Positions 52,137 to 59,814 of a stretch of DNA of 64,000 nucleotides are shown here, one piece after another. The stretch is from NCBI GenBank assembly GCA_016713885.1, contig JADJOF010000006.1, positions 248,001 through 312,000 on the forward strand, in the 5' to 3' direction. The position numbers and the translations under genes are program-made. The notes under the pieces are model-generated. The model was given only the letters and a program-made list of their open reading frames with translations. It had not been told where the DNA came from and ran no database searches. How positions within the stretch are numbered: position 1 is the first letter of the stretch; every line of letters starts with the position of its first letter. The stretch is from Bdellovibrionales bacterium. Its GTDB lineage: Bacteria > Bdellovibrionota > Bdellovibrionia > Bdellovibrionales > JAMPXM01.

Positions 52137-53300
52137 ATGAAATTCCTTTCTCTTGTATTCGCGGCGATGCTATCCGCATGTGTTTCTAAGCCCGGTCCAG
52201 TAGGGGATAAGCCGATGGTCAAACGAATTCCAATTGCATCTGAGTCCCTATCGGCGCCGTTAGTGGGCGGGCTTTCTGGACTCTTCTACGCTGCAAACGA
52301 GTCGACCCCGAAAGTTTCGATTTACTACTCGCTCACCGATCGTGGCCCAAACGGCAAGCCCGTCACCGTAAACGGTGTGACTCAGCGGCCATTCCTTGAG
52401 CCCGCGTTTTCGCCAAAGCTTCTGCGCATCGCCTATGATCGCGAGCGTGGAGCAGCGGCCGTCACATCGCGCCTGACCATTTTGAAAGCCAATGGCCGGC
52501 CTGCGACTGGGCTTCCGAATTCGCCGCGGGCCTGGAGTCCGAGCGAACCGGAAGAAAAGCCGGTTGATAGCAAGGGCCGTGTGCTTGCTTTTGACCCCGA
52601 CGGTTTTGATAGCGAGTCGATGGTTCGCGATGCCTCGGGCCACTTTTGGATTGGCGAAGAGTATGGTCCCTCTCTTCTTAAGGTCGCGGCCGATGGACGA
52701 ATTGAGAAGCGCTGGTCACCAGGTAAGGGTGGCTTGCCGGAGTTTTTAAAACGTCGCCAGAATAACCGCGGCTTTGAGGCGATGACGTGGAATAGCCAGG
52801 GCCACCTCTTACTTTTCTTGCAGAGTTCGTTGCCCGAAATTTCCAAGTCGGCGGCTCCGACACATTTGATTCCGGTTATTGAGTTTGACCCGGTTCAAGA
52901 AAAAACGGTCGGACTGTACTTGTATGAGGCCTCGCCAGCGGGAGGTAAACTCGGTGATGCCACCTTCAGTAGCGACGGCAGCATTCTTGTGATTGAGCAA
53001 AATGGTAAGACCGGAGACAAGGCCTGGCAGCGGGTGGTGCGGGTGTTTTTTTCGAAATCACTCAATGTCTTGGCGGCCGCCGAGGGCAAGGGTATAGGTT
53101 ACGAGCCCGAGGCGGGAGGCTTGCGGGCGACTCGCTCTGAACTTTTTGATCTGACGGCTCTTGGGCTTTCCGATCTTGAAAAGATCGAGGGCTTGGCGAT
53201 GGGGCCCGACGGTGAGCTCGCCATCGTGAACGACAACGATTTTGGACTTGAGTCGAATACGCCGAGTTTTCTGATCCTAGTGCCGGGGGGCGCGCGATGA
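52137..53300 (+). CDS. Lipoprotein with a phytase-like / esterase-like beta-propeller domain
   Basis: The protein has 387 residues with a signal peptide and lipobox LSAC (Cys15). The exported domain is of the 'phytase-like esterase' type (PF13449): GGLSGLFY, DSKGRVLAFDPDGFDSES, HFWIGEEYGPSLLKV, NRGFEAMTWNSQG, LGDATFSSDGSILVIEQNG, KIEGLAMGPDGELAIVNDND. Members are periplasmic or surface phosphatase/esterase-like proteins with unclear substrates. It overlaps the next gene by ATGA, so the two are coupled. Confidence 0.85.
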   Translation: MKFLSLVFAAMLSACVSKPGPVGDKPMVKRIPIASESLSAPLVGGLSGLFYAANESTPKVSIYYSLTDRGPNGKPVTVNGVTQRPFLEPAFSPKLLRIAYDRERGAAAVTSRLTILKANGRPATGLPNSPRAWSPSEPEEKPVDSKGRVLAFDPDGFDSESMVRDASGHFWIGEEYGPSLLKVAADGRIEKRWSPGKGGLPEFLKRRQNNRGFEAMTWNSQGHLLLFLQSSLPEISKSAAPTHLIPVIEFDPVQEKTVGLYLYEASPAGGKLGDATFSSDGSILVIEQNGKTGDKAWQRVVRVFFSKSLNVLAAAEGKGIGYEPEAGGLRATRSELFDLTALGLSDLEKIEGLAMGPDGELAIVNDNDFGLESNTPSFLILVPGGAR

Positions 53301-54163
53301 GACTTTCCATTTCTGTTTTCAGCTGCGCTTTGATGGTGCTCGTTTCCTTTTCTGCCGGTGCGGCTCAGATTGCGCCGCAGGCCAAGGGCGAGATCGCTCG
53401 TCAACGCGAGGCGGGCTTTAATCTCACTGAGTCAGCGGCGAAAGTGATTTTAAATCGCTACGCGTTTAAGCCGAAAACTCGAAACGACTACTACGTTGAA
53501 ATCTACGATGGCTCCGCCTTTTTGCTTGGCGCAAGCTCGAACGAATACAAGCTTCGGCTTCAGGACTATGCGCAGAAATCCATTCTGCAAACCGCACGCA
53601 AGCTTTCGATGCAGGCGGCAAGTTGCCCGGGCACGTCGTTGAATTTCAACGTTCGTGAAAAAGAGACCGGCGAGCTTGAGATCTCGCGATCTTCTCGCGA
53701 TCGCTTTGTTCAGCTTGTCGAAACGCAGCTTGCGCTTTTGCGCGGTACGGACGGAGCTGGGCTTTTGACTCATGCGCAGCAATTCAAAACTCTGGTCAGT
53801 GCATTTAAAGTTCCGCTGCTTCCTGAGCTTCTGGCTGTTCCAGGCCAGCGTCCGTGGTATTTTGTGCCAACACACATCACCTACAAAACGAAGTCGAAGG
53901 CTGAAGTCGACTTTGGCTATGGCCTTGTCGAAGTGTCTGTCACTGAAGGCGAGGACAATCTTGGACAAGAGTTTATTCAAAACAAGTTTGAGGTTGAGTT
54001 TGAGCCCGTCGACGCGATGAGCGCTGGTGATTTTGCCGCTTCAGTCTGCGAGTTCACCCGTGTGGTTGGTCTTTCCGTCAGCGACGTCACGCCACTTCGA
54101 CTCAAGGTTCAAGAGACCACGCTCACACGCCTAAAATCCTTCAACGGCGCGCTCGGACTCTAG
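53297..54163 (+). CDS. Exported protein of unknown family, coupled to the phytase-like gene
   Basis: This 288-residue protein has a signal peptide (residues 1-22, cut near AGAAQ). The mature part is alpha/beta. Near its start, LNRYAFKPKTRNDYYVEIYDG, then SSNEYKLRLQDYA; further on, the strand-rich stretches KAEVDFGYGLVEVSV and NKFEVEFEPVDA. Paired E/K/R-bearing strands resemble a CYTH-like tunnel, but I would not assign it. The start ATG lies in ATGA with the previous stop. Partner of a periplasmic phosphatase-like lipoprotein is the only clue. Confidence 0.7.
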   Translation: MRLSISVFSCALMVLVSFSAGAAQIAPQAKGEIARQREAGFNLTESAAKVILNRYAFKPKTRNDYYVEIYDGSAFLLGASSNEYKLRLQDYAQKSILQTARKLSMQAASCPGTSLNFNVREKETGELEISRSSRDRFVQLVETQLALLRGTDGAGLLTHAQQFKTLVSAFKVPLLPELLAVPGQRPWYFVPTHITYKTKSKAEVDFGYGLVEVSVTEGEDNLGQEFIQNKFEVEFEPVDAMSAGDFAASVCEFTRVVGLSVSDVTPLRLKVQETTLTRLKSFNGALGL

Positions 54164-54321
54164 CGGAGTCGCCGCGCGCGGCCCAACGCCCTTCAGCTTC
54201 CGGCGCTGGAAGCTGTGCAGTATCGAGAGTGAGCGGCATCACGTGAGTAGATCAAATGAGAACTGCCCAAAAGGGCTTTTTCAAATTTTCGATTTTCTGT
54301 CTAGAACTAAGATTTGAAAAT

Positions 54322-54398
54322 TGGAGCGGGTGAACGGGCTCGAACCGTCGACCTATACCTTGGCAAGGTATCGCTCTAGCCAACTGAGCTACACCCGC
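54322..54398 (-). tRNA. tRNA-Gly (anticodon GCC), CCA encoded
   Basis: The reverse strand folds as a complete cloverleaf: acceptor GCGGGTG/CACCCGC, D-arm AGCTCAGTTGGCTAGAGC, anticodon stem ATACC/GGTAT around loop TT-GCC-AA, T-arm with GGTTCGAGCC, discriminator T and encoded CCA. U73 and GCC fit glycine. Confidence 0.97.
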
Positions 54399-54415
54399 AT
54401 CCATAGAGACGTCGA

Positions 54416-54444
54416 CTTTAAGGTGGATTTGGACCCGATGTCAA
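54416..54444 (-). promoter_or_regulatory. Probable sigma-70 promoter of the tRNA-Gly gene
   Basis: On the minus strand a perfect TTGACA (54439-54444) is followed after 17 bases by TTAAAG (54416-54421), 17 bases before the tRNA 5' end. Spacing is ideal; the minus-10 box is weak. Confidence 0.55.
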
Positions 54445-54464
54445 CCCGATGTCGAATAGAATAA

Positions 54465-55037
54465 TTAGACCCCGCGACGAGCGGTGCGGAAAATCTGGAT
54501 GTACTCCCAGCCCGAAATGACGCTGAGGACGGCGCTGATCCAGAGCAAAGTGCTGCCAAACTGGGCGACCGGGGCGCCGAAGATCGGTGTATTGATCAGG
54601 AGTGCTGGAATGCCCACCATTTGAACAGCGGTCTTCCACTTGCCGGTGGCCTTGGCGTCGATGATGACCCGATCGGCAGCGGCGACGGAGCGGATGCCTC
54701 CGATCAGAATGTCGCGAGCGAGAAGCAGGATCACGAGGATGGGGCCAATGCGGCCAGAGGGGATGAGCAAGATGAGAATCGTTGAAACAAGGATCTTGTC
54801 GGCGATGGGGTCCATGAATTTGCCCATGGTCGATTGCGCGTGGAAGAGCCTTGCGTAGTAGCCATCGAGCCAGTCGGTGATCGATGCGATGATGAAGAGA
54901 AAAGCGGCCAGGTAGCCGCCCCACGGGTCACTCATGGTGAGCATGATCGCGGCCATCGGCAGGCAGAGCGCCATGCGGGCCCACGTGAGCCACATAGGCA
55001 GCTGCTTTTTCCAGGCTGGCAATTCGGCGTGCGTCAT
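54465..55037 (-). CDS. pgsA: CDP-diacylglycerol-glycerol-3-phosphate 3-phosphatidyltransferase
   Basis: This 190-residue integral membrane enzyme makes phosphatidylglycerol phosphate, the committed step to phosphatidylglycerol and cardiolipin. The CDP-alcohol phosphotransferase motif D-x2-DG-x2-AR-x8-G-x3-D-x3-D is complete: D55, D58-G59, A62-R63, G72, D76, D80 (in ITDWLDGYYARLF and GKFMDPIAD). About six membrane helices can be seen, in agreement with the family. The ATG is divergent from the exported gene at 55081. The tRNA-Gly lies downstream. Confidence 0.9.
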   Translation of the reverse strand: MTHAELPAWKKQLPMWLTWARMALCLPMAAIMLTMSDPWGGYLAAFLFIIASITDWLDGYYARLFHAQSTMGKFMDPIADKILVSTILILLIPSGRIGPILVILLLARDILIGGIRSVAAADRVIIDAKATGKWKTAVQMVGIPALLINTPIFGAPVAQFGSTLLWISAVLSVISGWEYIQIFRTARRGV

Positions 55038-55080
55038 GCGGCATCCCCCTCAGGCGGCTCGTCGTGTAGACTTGAGGCCG

Positions 55081-55707
55081 ATGTTACTCGGGATTTTGAA
55101 GTCGTCAATTCGGCTTTCTGTTCTGCTTTCGCTTTTGCTCGTCGTTTCAGGCTTTTCAGAGCCTGTGCCGTTTTGGCGTGGGAACAAGAAGCTCGAAACA
55201 AAGCTAGAGGAAGAGCGCGCGATCCTTGTTTCGGTGCGGTCAAGTGATGTGCCGGCGGGTGTTCGCTTTTCGTTTCGGGGCGTTGGACTTGTTCGCCGCG
55301 AACGGCGCGACGTTTTGAAGCTCGCCATGCGTTTTGACGATCTGAAGGCGGTGTCGGATCACTTCAAAGAGGTAAAGTGGGAGCCAAAGACGAATCGACT
55401 CTTTGTGGTTGGCCAGGCGCTTGGGCATCAGGCGCGGATGCTCCTCAAAATTGAAAAAGTCGAAGGAGTGACGCCGACTCGCGATGAGATTCGTTTTAAA
55501 GTGATCGATGGGCATTTTCTGGGACTTGAGGGAGCGCTGGTGCTGGAGACGCGAATGCCCGGCGGCAAAACGGAGATGTCGATCTGGTGTCTACAAGAGG
55601 CGAAGGAGCTTCCGCTCCCACGCGTGCTGGTCGGTTTTGCGCTCGAGGTTGTCGCGCAACGTGTGGCTGGAAAGATGCGCGAGCACCTTGAGACGAAACC
55701 GCTCTAG
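55081..55707 (+). CDS. Exported protein of unknown family, possibly SRPBCC-like
   Basis: ATG 55081 (with GAGG upstream) gives 208 residues with a signal peptide (hydrophobic core LSVLLSLLLVVSGFS). The mature part is alpha/beta: a strand pair (RAILVSVRSS, RFSFRGVGLV), then a helix (DDLKAVSDHFKEVKW), many strands and a long C-terminal helix (LVGFALEVVAQRVAGKMRE). This layout recalls the SRPBCC/polyketide-cyclase fold, but this is only a fold guess. It is convergent with the following gene (four bases apart). A longer in-frame start upstream would overlap pgsA and is unlikely. Confidence 0.7.
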   Translation: MLLGILKSSIRLSVLLSLLLVVSGFSEPVPFWRGNKKLETKLEEERAILVSVRSSDVPAGVRFSFRGVGLVRRERRDVLKLAMRFDDLKAVSDHFKEVKWEPKTNRLFVVGQALGHQARMLLKIEKVEGVTPTRDEIRFKVIDGHFLGLEGALVLETRMPGGKTEMSIWCLQEAKELPLPRVLVGFALEVVAQRVAGKMREHLETKPL

Positions 55708-55711
55708 ACGG

Positions 55712-56431
55712 TTAGCGTTTTTTACCGCGAGCGGTGAGTGATTTTTTGGAAACCACAGTCGATGTTTCGCGGAAGCTTGAGGGGCGCTCCCATGCCGAGG
55801 GAAGCGGAAAGTCGATTTGACGTGGCTTCACCGTTTCTCCAAAGGCGCGTTCAAAGTGAATCAGTTCCGCTGCCGCGGGCTGCGGGATGGAGCCTTGGAA
55901 AATTTCTTTTAAGTGTGCCTTCCAATTGGCGAGGGCCTGCACCATCAGAGCGCGTTCGCCGGTCTCTTCGGCGTACTCGCAAACACGCGACATATAGAGA
56001 TTCACGGCCTTTGCGGACTGATCGCGTGAGCCATCGATCATGGTATGGAGGAACGCGCAGATCATATCGTAGACGATGAGGTCCTCGATGCGTGTCTGGG
56101 CGTTTTCAAGTGCGTAGATGCCGATGCCCCAAAGTGATTCGTCCATGTGGGCATTCCAGATGTCGATGGCCTCTTTGAAGTTTGCAAGTTTGGTGTGGGC
56201 ACGAAGCGCACCTAAAGTGACTTTCGCTAAAAGATACGAATCGAGCTCGCCGGAGTCTTCAACTTTCTTGATGATGCCTTGGTAGGCAAGGAGAGCCTCT
56301 TTCGTGCGTCCGCCTTTGAGTGCTTCGTCGGCCTTTTGGCCCATTTCACAGAACTGCGCGAGCAGTTTGTCGGACATTTGATTGCGCGGAAGCTCTGGCG
56401 ATTTGGCAGTTTTCAGTACTTTTGCAGACAC
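55712..56431 (-). CDS. Helical repeat (TPR-like) protein of unknown function
   Basis: GTG 56431, with GGAG eight bases upstream, gives 239 residues; the longer TTG frame would overlap the small ORF at 56587 on the other strand. The protein is almost all helical with repeated amphipathic pairs (EMGQKADEALKGGRTKEALLAYQGIIK, LLAKVTLGALRAHTKLANFKEAIDIWN, RALMVQALANWKAHLKEIF), typical of TPR-like folds. A Lys/Arg-rich tail (VSKKSLTARGKKR) ends it. No signal peptide is visible. It could be a scaffold or a protein-handling factor. A half site, GAGACA (56448-56453), of the palindrome described elsewhere lies upstream. Confidence 0.7.
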   Translation of the reverse strand: MSAKVLKTAKSPELPRNQMSDKLLAQFCEMGQKADEALKGGRTKEALLAYQGIIKKVEDSGELDSYLLAKVTLGALRAHTKLANFKEAIDIWNAHMDESLWGIGIYALENAQTRIEDLIVYDMICAFLHTMIDGSRDQSAKAVNLYMSRVCEYAEETGERALMVQALANWKAHLKEIFQGSIPQPAAAELIHFERAFGETVKPRQIDFPLPSAWERPSSFRETSTVVSKKSLTARGKKR

Positions 56432-56586
56432 AGAGTGGCTCCTTTTTGAGACACGAGACTCACAGGCTATATTCGACCTAAATTGATAAAAAAAAGAGTC
56501 GAGAACAGGTCGAGTTTCTTTACTCAGCGAAGGGGTGCTTCTAGAATTGAATTCAGGTGTATGAGCCTTGGAAGGAGGTGGTGCCA

Positions 56587-56640
56587 ATGAACGATAGTTA
56601 TAGTCGTAATTGGACCATCGCCGAGGAATCTTGCCGCTAA
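56587..56640 (+). CDS. 17-codon ORF with a perfect Shine-Dalgarno (MNDSYSRNWTIAEESCR)
   Basis: AAGGAGGT at 56572-56579 precedes ATG 56587 by 7 bases, the best ribosome-binding site of the window. The peptide has 17 residues (W at 9, C at 16) and the stop TAA is followed by a GACCT/AGGTC hairpin and a terminator. It does not look like a classic amino-acid attenuator: no run of one residue. It could be a leader peptide or a small functional peptide. Nothing in it can be assigned to a known family. Confidence 0.5.
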   Translation: MNDSYSRNWTIAEESCR

Positions 56641-56657
56641 CCGAAAGGTGATGGCAG

Positions 56658-56733
56658 GACCTTCGTGCGAGGTCTTAAAACCGCGGTTTTGATGGCCTTT
56701 ACGGCTTGAGAGATCGCGGTTTTTTCTTTTTTA
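56658..56733 (+). terminator. Hairpin and intrinsic terminator after the 17-codon ORF
   Basis: GACCT-N7-AGGTC (56658-56674) is followed by a stem AAAACCGCG (56677-56685) / CGCGGTTTT (56715-56723) with a 29-nt loop and long T-runs to 56733. The loop has room for an alternative pairing. The RNA from about 56540 to 56733 could be a regulated leader or a small RNA. Confidence 0.65.
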
Positions 56734-56829
56734 TACGCCAGCAGTAGAATTTCCCTTCGCTTTGTTCGCTCTCCAGTTTGTTTGAGTCGCATGTTAGATC
56801 CGACCTCGGTGTGTTTGCGAGGGGGGTAC

Positions 56830-57060
56830 TTGCTGACTCGATTCCGATCTGTTCTTGCGGTCTTCGTGGTTCTATTGGGATTCTCGCAGGCCGCGTTCTC
56901 TCAAGCGACCTGCGCCGATGTCTTCTCGCGAAAAGTTCGTGCCGAAGCGACAATCAAAGAGCTTTCGATCCTTGCCTTTAACGTTGAAAACTTGCTCGCC
57001 GGAAAAACGGCCGACCGATGGCGGGCCACGATGCCAAGTTTAATGAGCTTCGCCAGGTGA
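56830..57060 (+). CDS. Exported endonuclease/exonuclease/phosphatase-like protein, N-terminal part (frameshifted)
   Basis: TTG 56830 with GAGGGGGG upstream gives a normal signal peptide (RSVLAVFVVLLGFSQAAFS) and the first EEP strand, ELSILAFNVENLLAG, with the metal-binding Asn (FNVENL). The frame ends soon after at TADRWRATMPS. In the next frame, 57018 onward, the protein continues with DAKFNELRQVIGEASPDIAIL. A one-base change near 57030-57050 would restore it. Earlier in-frame starts at 56782 (TTG) and 56791 (ATG) are also possible. Confidence 0.75.
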   Translation: MLTRFRSVLAVFVVLLGFSQAAFSQATCADVFSRKVRAEATIKELSILAFNVENLLAGKTADRWRATMPSLMSFAR

Positions 57061-57848
57061 TCGGTGAAGCTTCTCCTGATATCGCTATTCTGCCAGAAAT
57101 CGCAAGCCCCACAGCCCTTGACGTTCTGGCTATGGGGACGCTTTCGGGGCGCTTTCGTCCGCTGATGGCTGAGGGGAAGTGGCTTGGAGCTGAGGTCGGA
57201 TTTTTGGTGCGAAGCGATCTCCCTTGGGATGTGCGCACGGTCTCAAATCGGCATTTGGAGTGGAAGAACCGTGTGACCGGCGTGGTGCAGCCATTGTTCC
57301 CACACGATCTTCCGGTCTTAGAGGTGCGTCGATCAGCCGCTGATCGTGAACCGCTTTTCGTGGTCATCGGCAATCACGCCAAAGCGAAGCGCGATAGCCC
57401 GGGCGACCCGGAGTCTCTGGCGTGGCGAACGGCCGAGTATGAGGAGGCCGCGCGCATTGTCGAGGGCTACTTGAGGCGGCAAGTCTCGGTTATCTTTGGC
57501 GGCGACTTTAACGCCGATATACTGCGCGATCCAGAGTTAAGGCCGCTTAAAGTGACGATGGCCAGTGCGCTAGCAGTTGCGCCCGATGCTGTGCCTGAGC
57601 GTGAGCGCGTGACGCACACGTTTCACCCAGAAGGAGCGCCAGGTGAAAAGTCGCAGCTCGACGATATCTTTGTTTCGCCAGGGCTTGTGCGCTCGATCAA
57701 GAGCGCTCGGATTTTGCGCTACCGCGATAGCGCCGGTCGGGTGCGCCCGATCGCAGAGACCTTTGAGCAGCGCAAGCTTCAGCCTTCGGACCACCTGCCA
57801 GTTAAGATAACTGTTTCAACAGAGGAGCTGTTTCGAAGGGCCAACTAA
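57018..57848 (+). CDS. Exported endonuclease/exonuclease/phosphatase-like protein, main catalytic part
   Basis: The second frame contains the rest of the EEP domain: IAILPEI (catalytic Glu), VIGNHAKAKRDSP, IFGGDFNADIL (Asp and Asn), KSQLDDIFVSP and SDHLPVKI (final Asp-His pair). All metal and catalytic positions of the DNase I-like fold are present, so an active nuclease or phosphatase is likely. As the N-terminal frame has a signal peptide, the product acts outside the cytoplasm. Together with endonuclease I it may degrade extracellular nucleic acid or phosphoesters (inference). Confidence 0.8.
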   Translation: MAGHDAKFNELRQVIGEASPDIAILPEIASPTALDVLAMGTLSGRFRPLMAEGKWLGAEVGFLVRSDLPWDVRTVSNRHLEWKNRVTGVVQPLFPHDLPVLEVRRSAADREPLFVVIGNHAKAKRDSPGDPESLAWRTAEYEEAARIVEGYLRRQVSVIFGGDFNADILRDPELRPLKVTMASALAVAPDAVPERERVTHTFHPEGAPGEKSQLDDIFVSPGLVRSIKSARILRYRDSAGRVRPIAETFEQRKLQPSDHLPVKITVSTEELFRRAN

Positions 57849-57879
57849 TGCACTCGGGGCATTTGGATGGGGCTTTCGA

Positions 57880-57909
57880 TTGACAGGGGTGTGAGATGAA
57901 ACCTAGGGT
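57880..57909 (+). promoter_or_regulatory. Possible promoter of the yceD-like gene
   Basis: TTGACA (57880-57885), an 18-base spacer and TAGGGT (57904-57909) precede the ATG 57919 by only 10 bases. The minus-35 is perfect, the minus-10 poor. The leader would be very short. Confidence 0.35.
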
Positions 57910-57918
57910 ACGGCCGTT

Positions 57919-58482
57919 ATGAAAATTCGTCTCGCCGAAATTCCAGTTGAAGGCCGCAAGTTCTCGTTTAACCGTCAAACCGGAGAACTCAACTCCGCAT
58001 TGACCGATATTCTTGATGAGGCACCGTATCGCGTGGAGCTCCTCATTCGTCCACTCGGCAACGCTTTCGAAATGGAAGGCCGCGTGGTCACTTCTCTTAA
58101 AGAGGTGTGCTCGCTCTGTGGTTGGGACTTGAGTCTTCCGCTCAATAAAGATTTTCGTGAAATTCTGATCGATGAGCCTGAGGTCAAGCGCGATACTCAT
58201 CACGTTCACGGCAATCAGTCGGTCGACTTTTTAAAAGAAGGCCCCTCCACAACGCCCGTGCGCGATGGTCTTTTTGATGCTGCCGAGTTTGTACATGAGT
58301 TTGTTGTTCTCGCTGAGCCGCTCTACCCCTCGTGTGGCGATCCGGACTGTGAGCACCTTGAAGAAGCCAAACAAAAACAAGCCGAACTCGCCGCCGAATT
58401 TGAAAAGGCCGACGAGAACACCAGCCCCTTCGCCTCTCTCGAAAAGATCAAAGACGCTCTGAAACCGAAGAAGAAGCACTGA
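57919..58482 (+). CDS. yceD: YceD/DUF177 family protein
   Basis: This 187-residue protein has the DUF177 core: VELLIRPLGNAFEMEGRVVTSLKEVCSLCGWDLSLPLNKDFREIL, with the Cys pair C-x2-C, and the second Cys cluster CGDPDCEHL near residue 140. YceD acts in 23S rRNA accumulation. The C-terminal third is a Lys/Glu-rich helical tail (AKQKQAELAAEFEKA, KPKKKH), longer than in Escherichia coli. In most genomes rpmF (L32) follows directly; here no rpmF is seen and the next gene is on the other strand. Confidence 0.85.
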   Translation: MKIRLAEIPVEGRKFSFNRQTGELNSALTDILDEAPYRVELLIRPLGNAFEMEGRVVTSLKEVCSLCGWDLSLPLNKDFREILIDEPEVKRDTHHVHGNQSVDFLKEGPSTTPVRDGLFDAAEFVHEFVVLAEPLYPSCGDPDCEHLEEAKQKQAELAAEFEKADENTSPFASLEKIKDALKPKKKH

Positions 58483-58523
58483 GCCCTTCGATGGCGATGG
58501 CGAGCGCGTGTTTGCTCGCGGAT

Positions 58524-58991
58524 TTAGAGTGGAAAGGAAAACGGCGTTGTCCGCCGAGTCAGCCAGGTCTCTAGCGATAGACCGAGCTGATTGAGTTGCA
58601 GCGGCTGCACTCCGACAGCTATCGAAAACTTAGTCCCAGGCACAAATGTTTTGACCTCTAATGGCTCAAGTTTGAGTTCCGAAAATCCACCGACATCGGT
58701 CATTCTGGCCAATAGTCTCAGCTGATCGGTTGCAATCGAGCCGCCCGATTTTTTCTGTCTTCCAGATTTCCATACGAGCTCAACGATGTCGTCGTTACTT
58801 CTGGGAAACATTATTAAGCGTTGAGCGAACGTTCGCAGATCGTCGAGCGCTGCTGGAACTTCAAATTCTACAAGCTCGAGGTCTGAGTCAATGAGAGTGA
58901 TCGTTGCCGTTGTGATTGCTGGCGACAGCCTGTCGAGATCGATGGGTTCTTCGATAGAAATGTATAGGCCCTTTGCGCGAACCGAATGCAT
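58524..58991 (-). CDS. Hypothetical protein, 155 residues
   Basis: No domain is recognised. The sequence is mostly alternating strands (ATITLIDSDLELVEFEVPAAL, SELKLEPLEVKTFVPGTKFSIAVGVQPLQL) and has no signal peptide or membrane helix. It might be a small cytoplasmic PilZ-like or beta-barrel protein; there is no motif to support this. It lies between yceD (convergent) and the RAYT-type gene, with a 49-base gap to the latter. Confidence 0.55.
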   Translation of the reverse strand: MHSVRAKGLYISIEEPIDLDRLSPAITTATITLIDSDLELVEFEVPAALDDLRTFAQRLIMFPRSNDDIVELVWKSGRQKKSGGSIATDQLRLLARMTDVGGFSELKLEPLEVKTFVPGTKFSIAVGVQPLQLNQLGLSLETWLTRRTTPFSFPL

Positions 58992-59040
58992 TGGAGCAGA
59001 GTAGCAGGTTTAGAAAGGCCGTTCATCCAGAAAACGGGTC

Positions 59041-59580
59041 CTAAGAAAACGCCAGCACCACGTGTCGCCATCGCTCGGGCCTTAGCATCTGCGCTCGCGG
59101 CGGCACCGCGCCTTCGGCCTCGAGCTGATTGAGTGTGAGATAGTCTTTCACGACATTGTAGTCTCGGCCCCAGGCGATCACGCGTGTGAACGGGCGCGAA
59201 CGCCAAAAGCCCTGCTTTGCCGAGTCGCGCTTGAATCCTAGAGCCCTGGCAATTCCGCCCGTGACGCCCGAGATAAACCCACGCCACAGAAACTGTTTTG
59301 AGAGCTTTAAGGTGATGTGCAGGTGATTTCCCGCATTCACGATGCGGTAAATCCGAACACCGTGTTTACTTGCGAGCTTAGCAATCACTTTTCGCACCAC
59401 GAGGTCGTATTTGAGGAGCGATTTTGCCCCTCGCGCGCGGTCGCTTCTTAAGACCAGGTGCATGGCCTCGTTTGTCACGACCGGACGATACTGACGTGAG
59501 GCCCGCGTGGTTCTGCTGCCGGGCGAAAAGGCGCGCTCTTTTTCGGGAAAGCCATGAAAGGAAGGTTGTTTCTTTCTCAT
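59041..59580 (-). CDS. REP-associated tyrosine transposase-like protein (RAYT, Y1/IS200-related)
   Basis: This 179-residue protein has the Y1 HUH-nuclease pattern: H86-L-H88 in NAGNHLHITLKLS and a Tyr-bearing helix AWGRDYNVVKDYLTLNQ, the usual place of the catalytic Tyr. RAYTs are single-copy, domesticated relatives of IS200/IS605 transposases that act on REP palindromes. The N-terminus is basic and low complexity. I see no REP-like palindromes at either end of the gene. It is likely a single housekeeping copy rather than an active insertion sequence. Confidence 0.8.
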   Translation of the reverse strand: MRKKQPSFHGFPEKERAFSPGSRTTRASRQYRPVVTNEAMHLVLRSDRARGAKSLLKYDLVVRKVIAKLASKHGVRIYRIVNAGNHLHITLKLSKQFLWRGFISGVTGGIARALGFKRDSAKQGFWRSRPFTRVIAWGRDYNVVKDYLTLNQLEAEGAVPPRAQMLRPERWRHVVLAFS

Positions 59581-59764
59581 GAGTTTCCTTTCTTTTGCGG
59601 CGCGCGTTTTTGTGGTGACCGTGGGTCTATTTCAGTTGTGCCGGGAGGTCAAGACGAGAGCGAGTTTGAGCTGAGAGTATCAACGGCTGAACGCGAAGAG
59701 ATCTGAGACTGCCGATTGAGATCGACTCCGGATTGGGCGATCGGACCGCGGCGGGCGAAAAAAA

Positions 59765-59788
59765 AGCACGGTCCATAGGGACCGTGCT
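59765..59788 (-). terminator. Intrinsic terminator of the small exported protein gene
   Basis: AGCACGGTCC-ATAG-GGACCGTGCT is a perfect 10-bp stem; on the minus strand it is followed by a run of T (the A-run just before 59765). It ends the gene at 59815. Confidence 0.85.
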
Positions 59789-59814
59789 CTTCGTGTTTTT
59801 ACCCAGCGAGAAAA

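Noticed and set aside
53297..54163. CYTH-type triphosphatase assignment
   Set aside because: A few charged strand pairs look similar, but the E-x-E-x-K start is missing, and the protein is exported.
54181..54225. Terminator CAGCTTCC-N6-GGAAGCTG after the exported protein gene
   Set aside because: The 8-bp stem is real (54194-54215), but no T-run follows on either strand, so I do not list it as a terminator.
56434..56587. Longer start (TTG 56587) for the TPR-like gene
   Set aside because: The added N-terminus is low complexity, lacks a ribosome-binding site and overlaps the 17-codon ORF on the other strand; GTG 56431 has GGAG.
56540..56733. Known riboswitch class
   Set aside because: No recognisable core of the common riboswitch families could be matched by eye; the translated ORF and simple hairpins fit a leader better.
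59041..59580. Active IS200/IS605 element
   Set aside because: No TnpB gene, no subterminal hairpins and no second copy are seen; the protein fits the single-copy RAYT type better.
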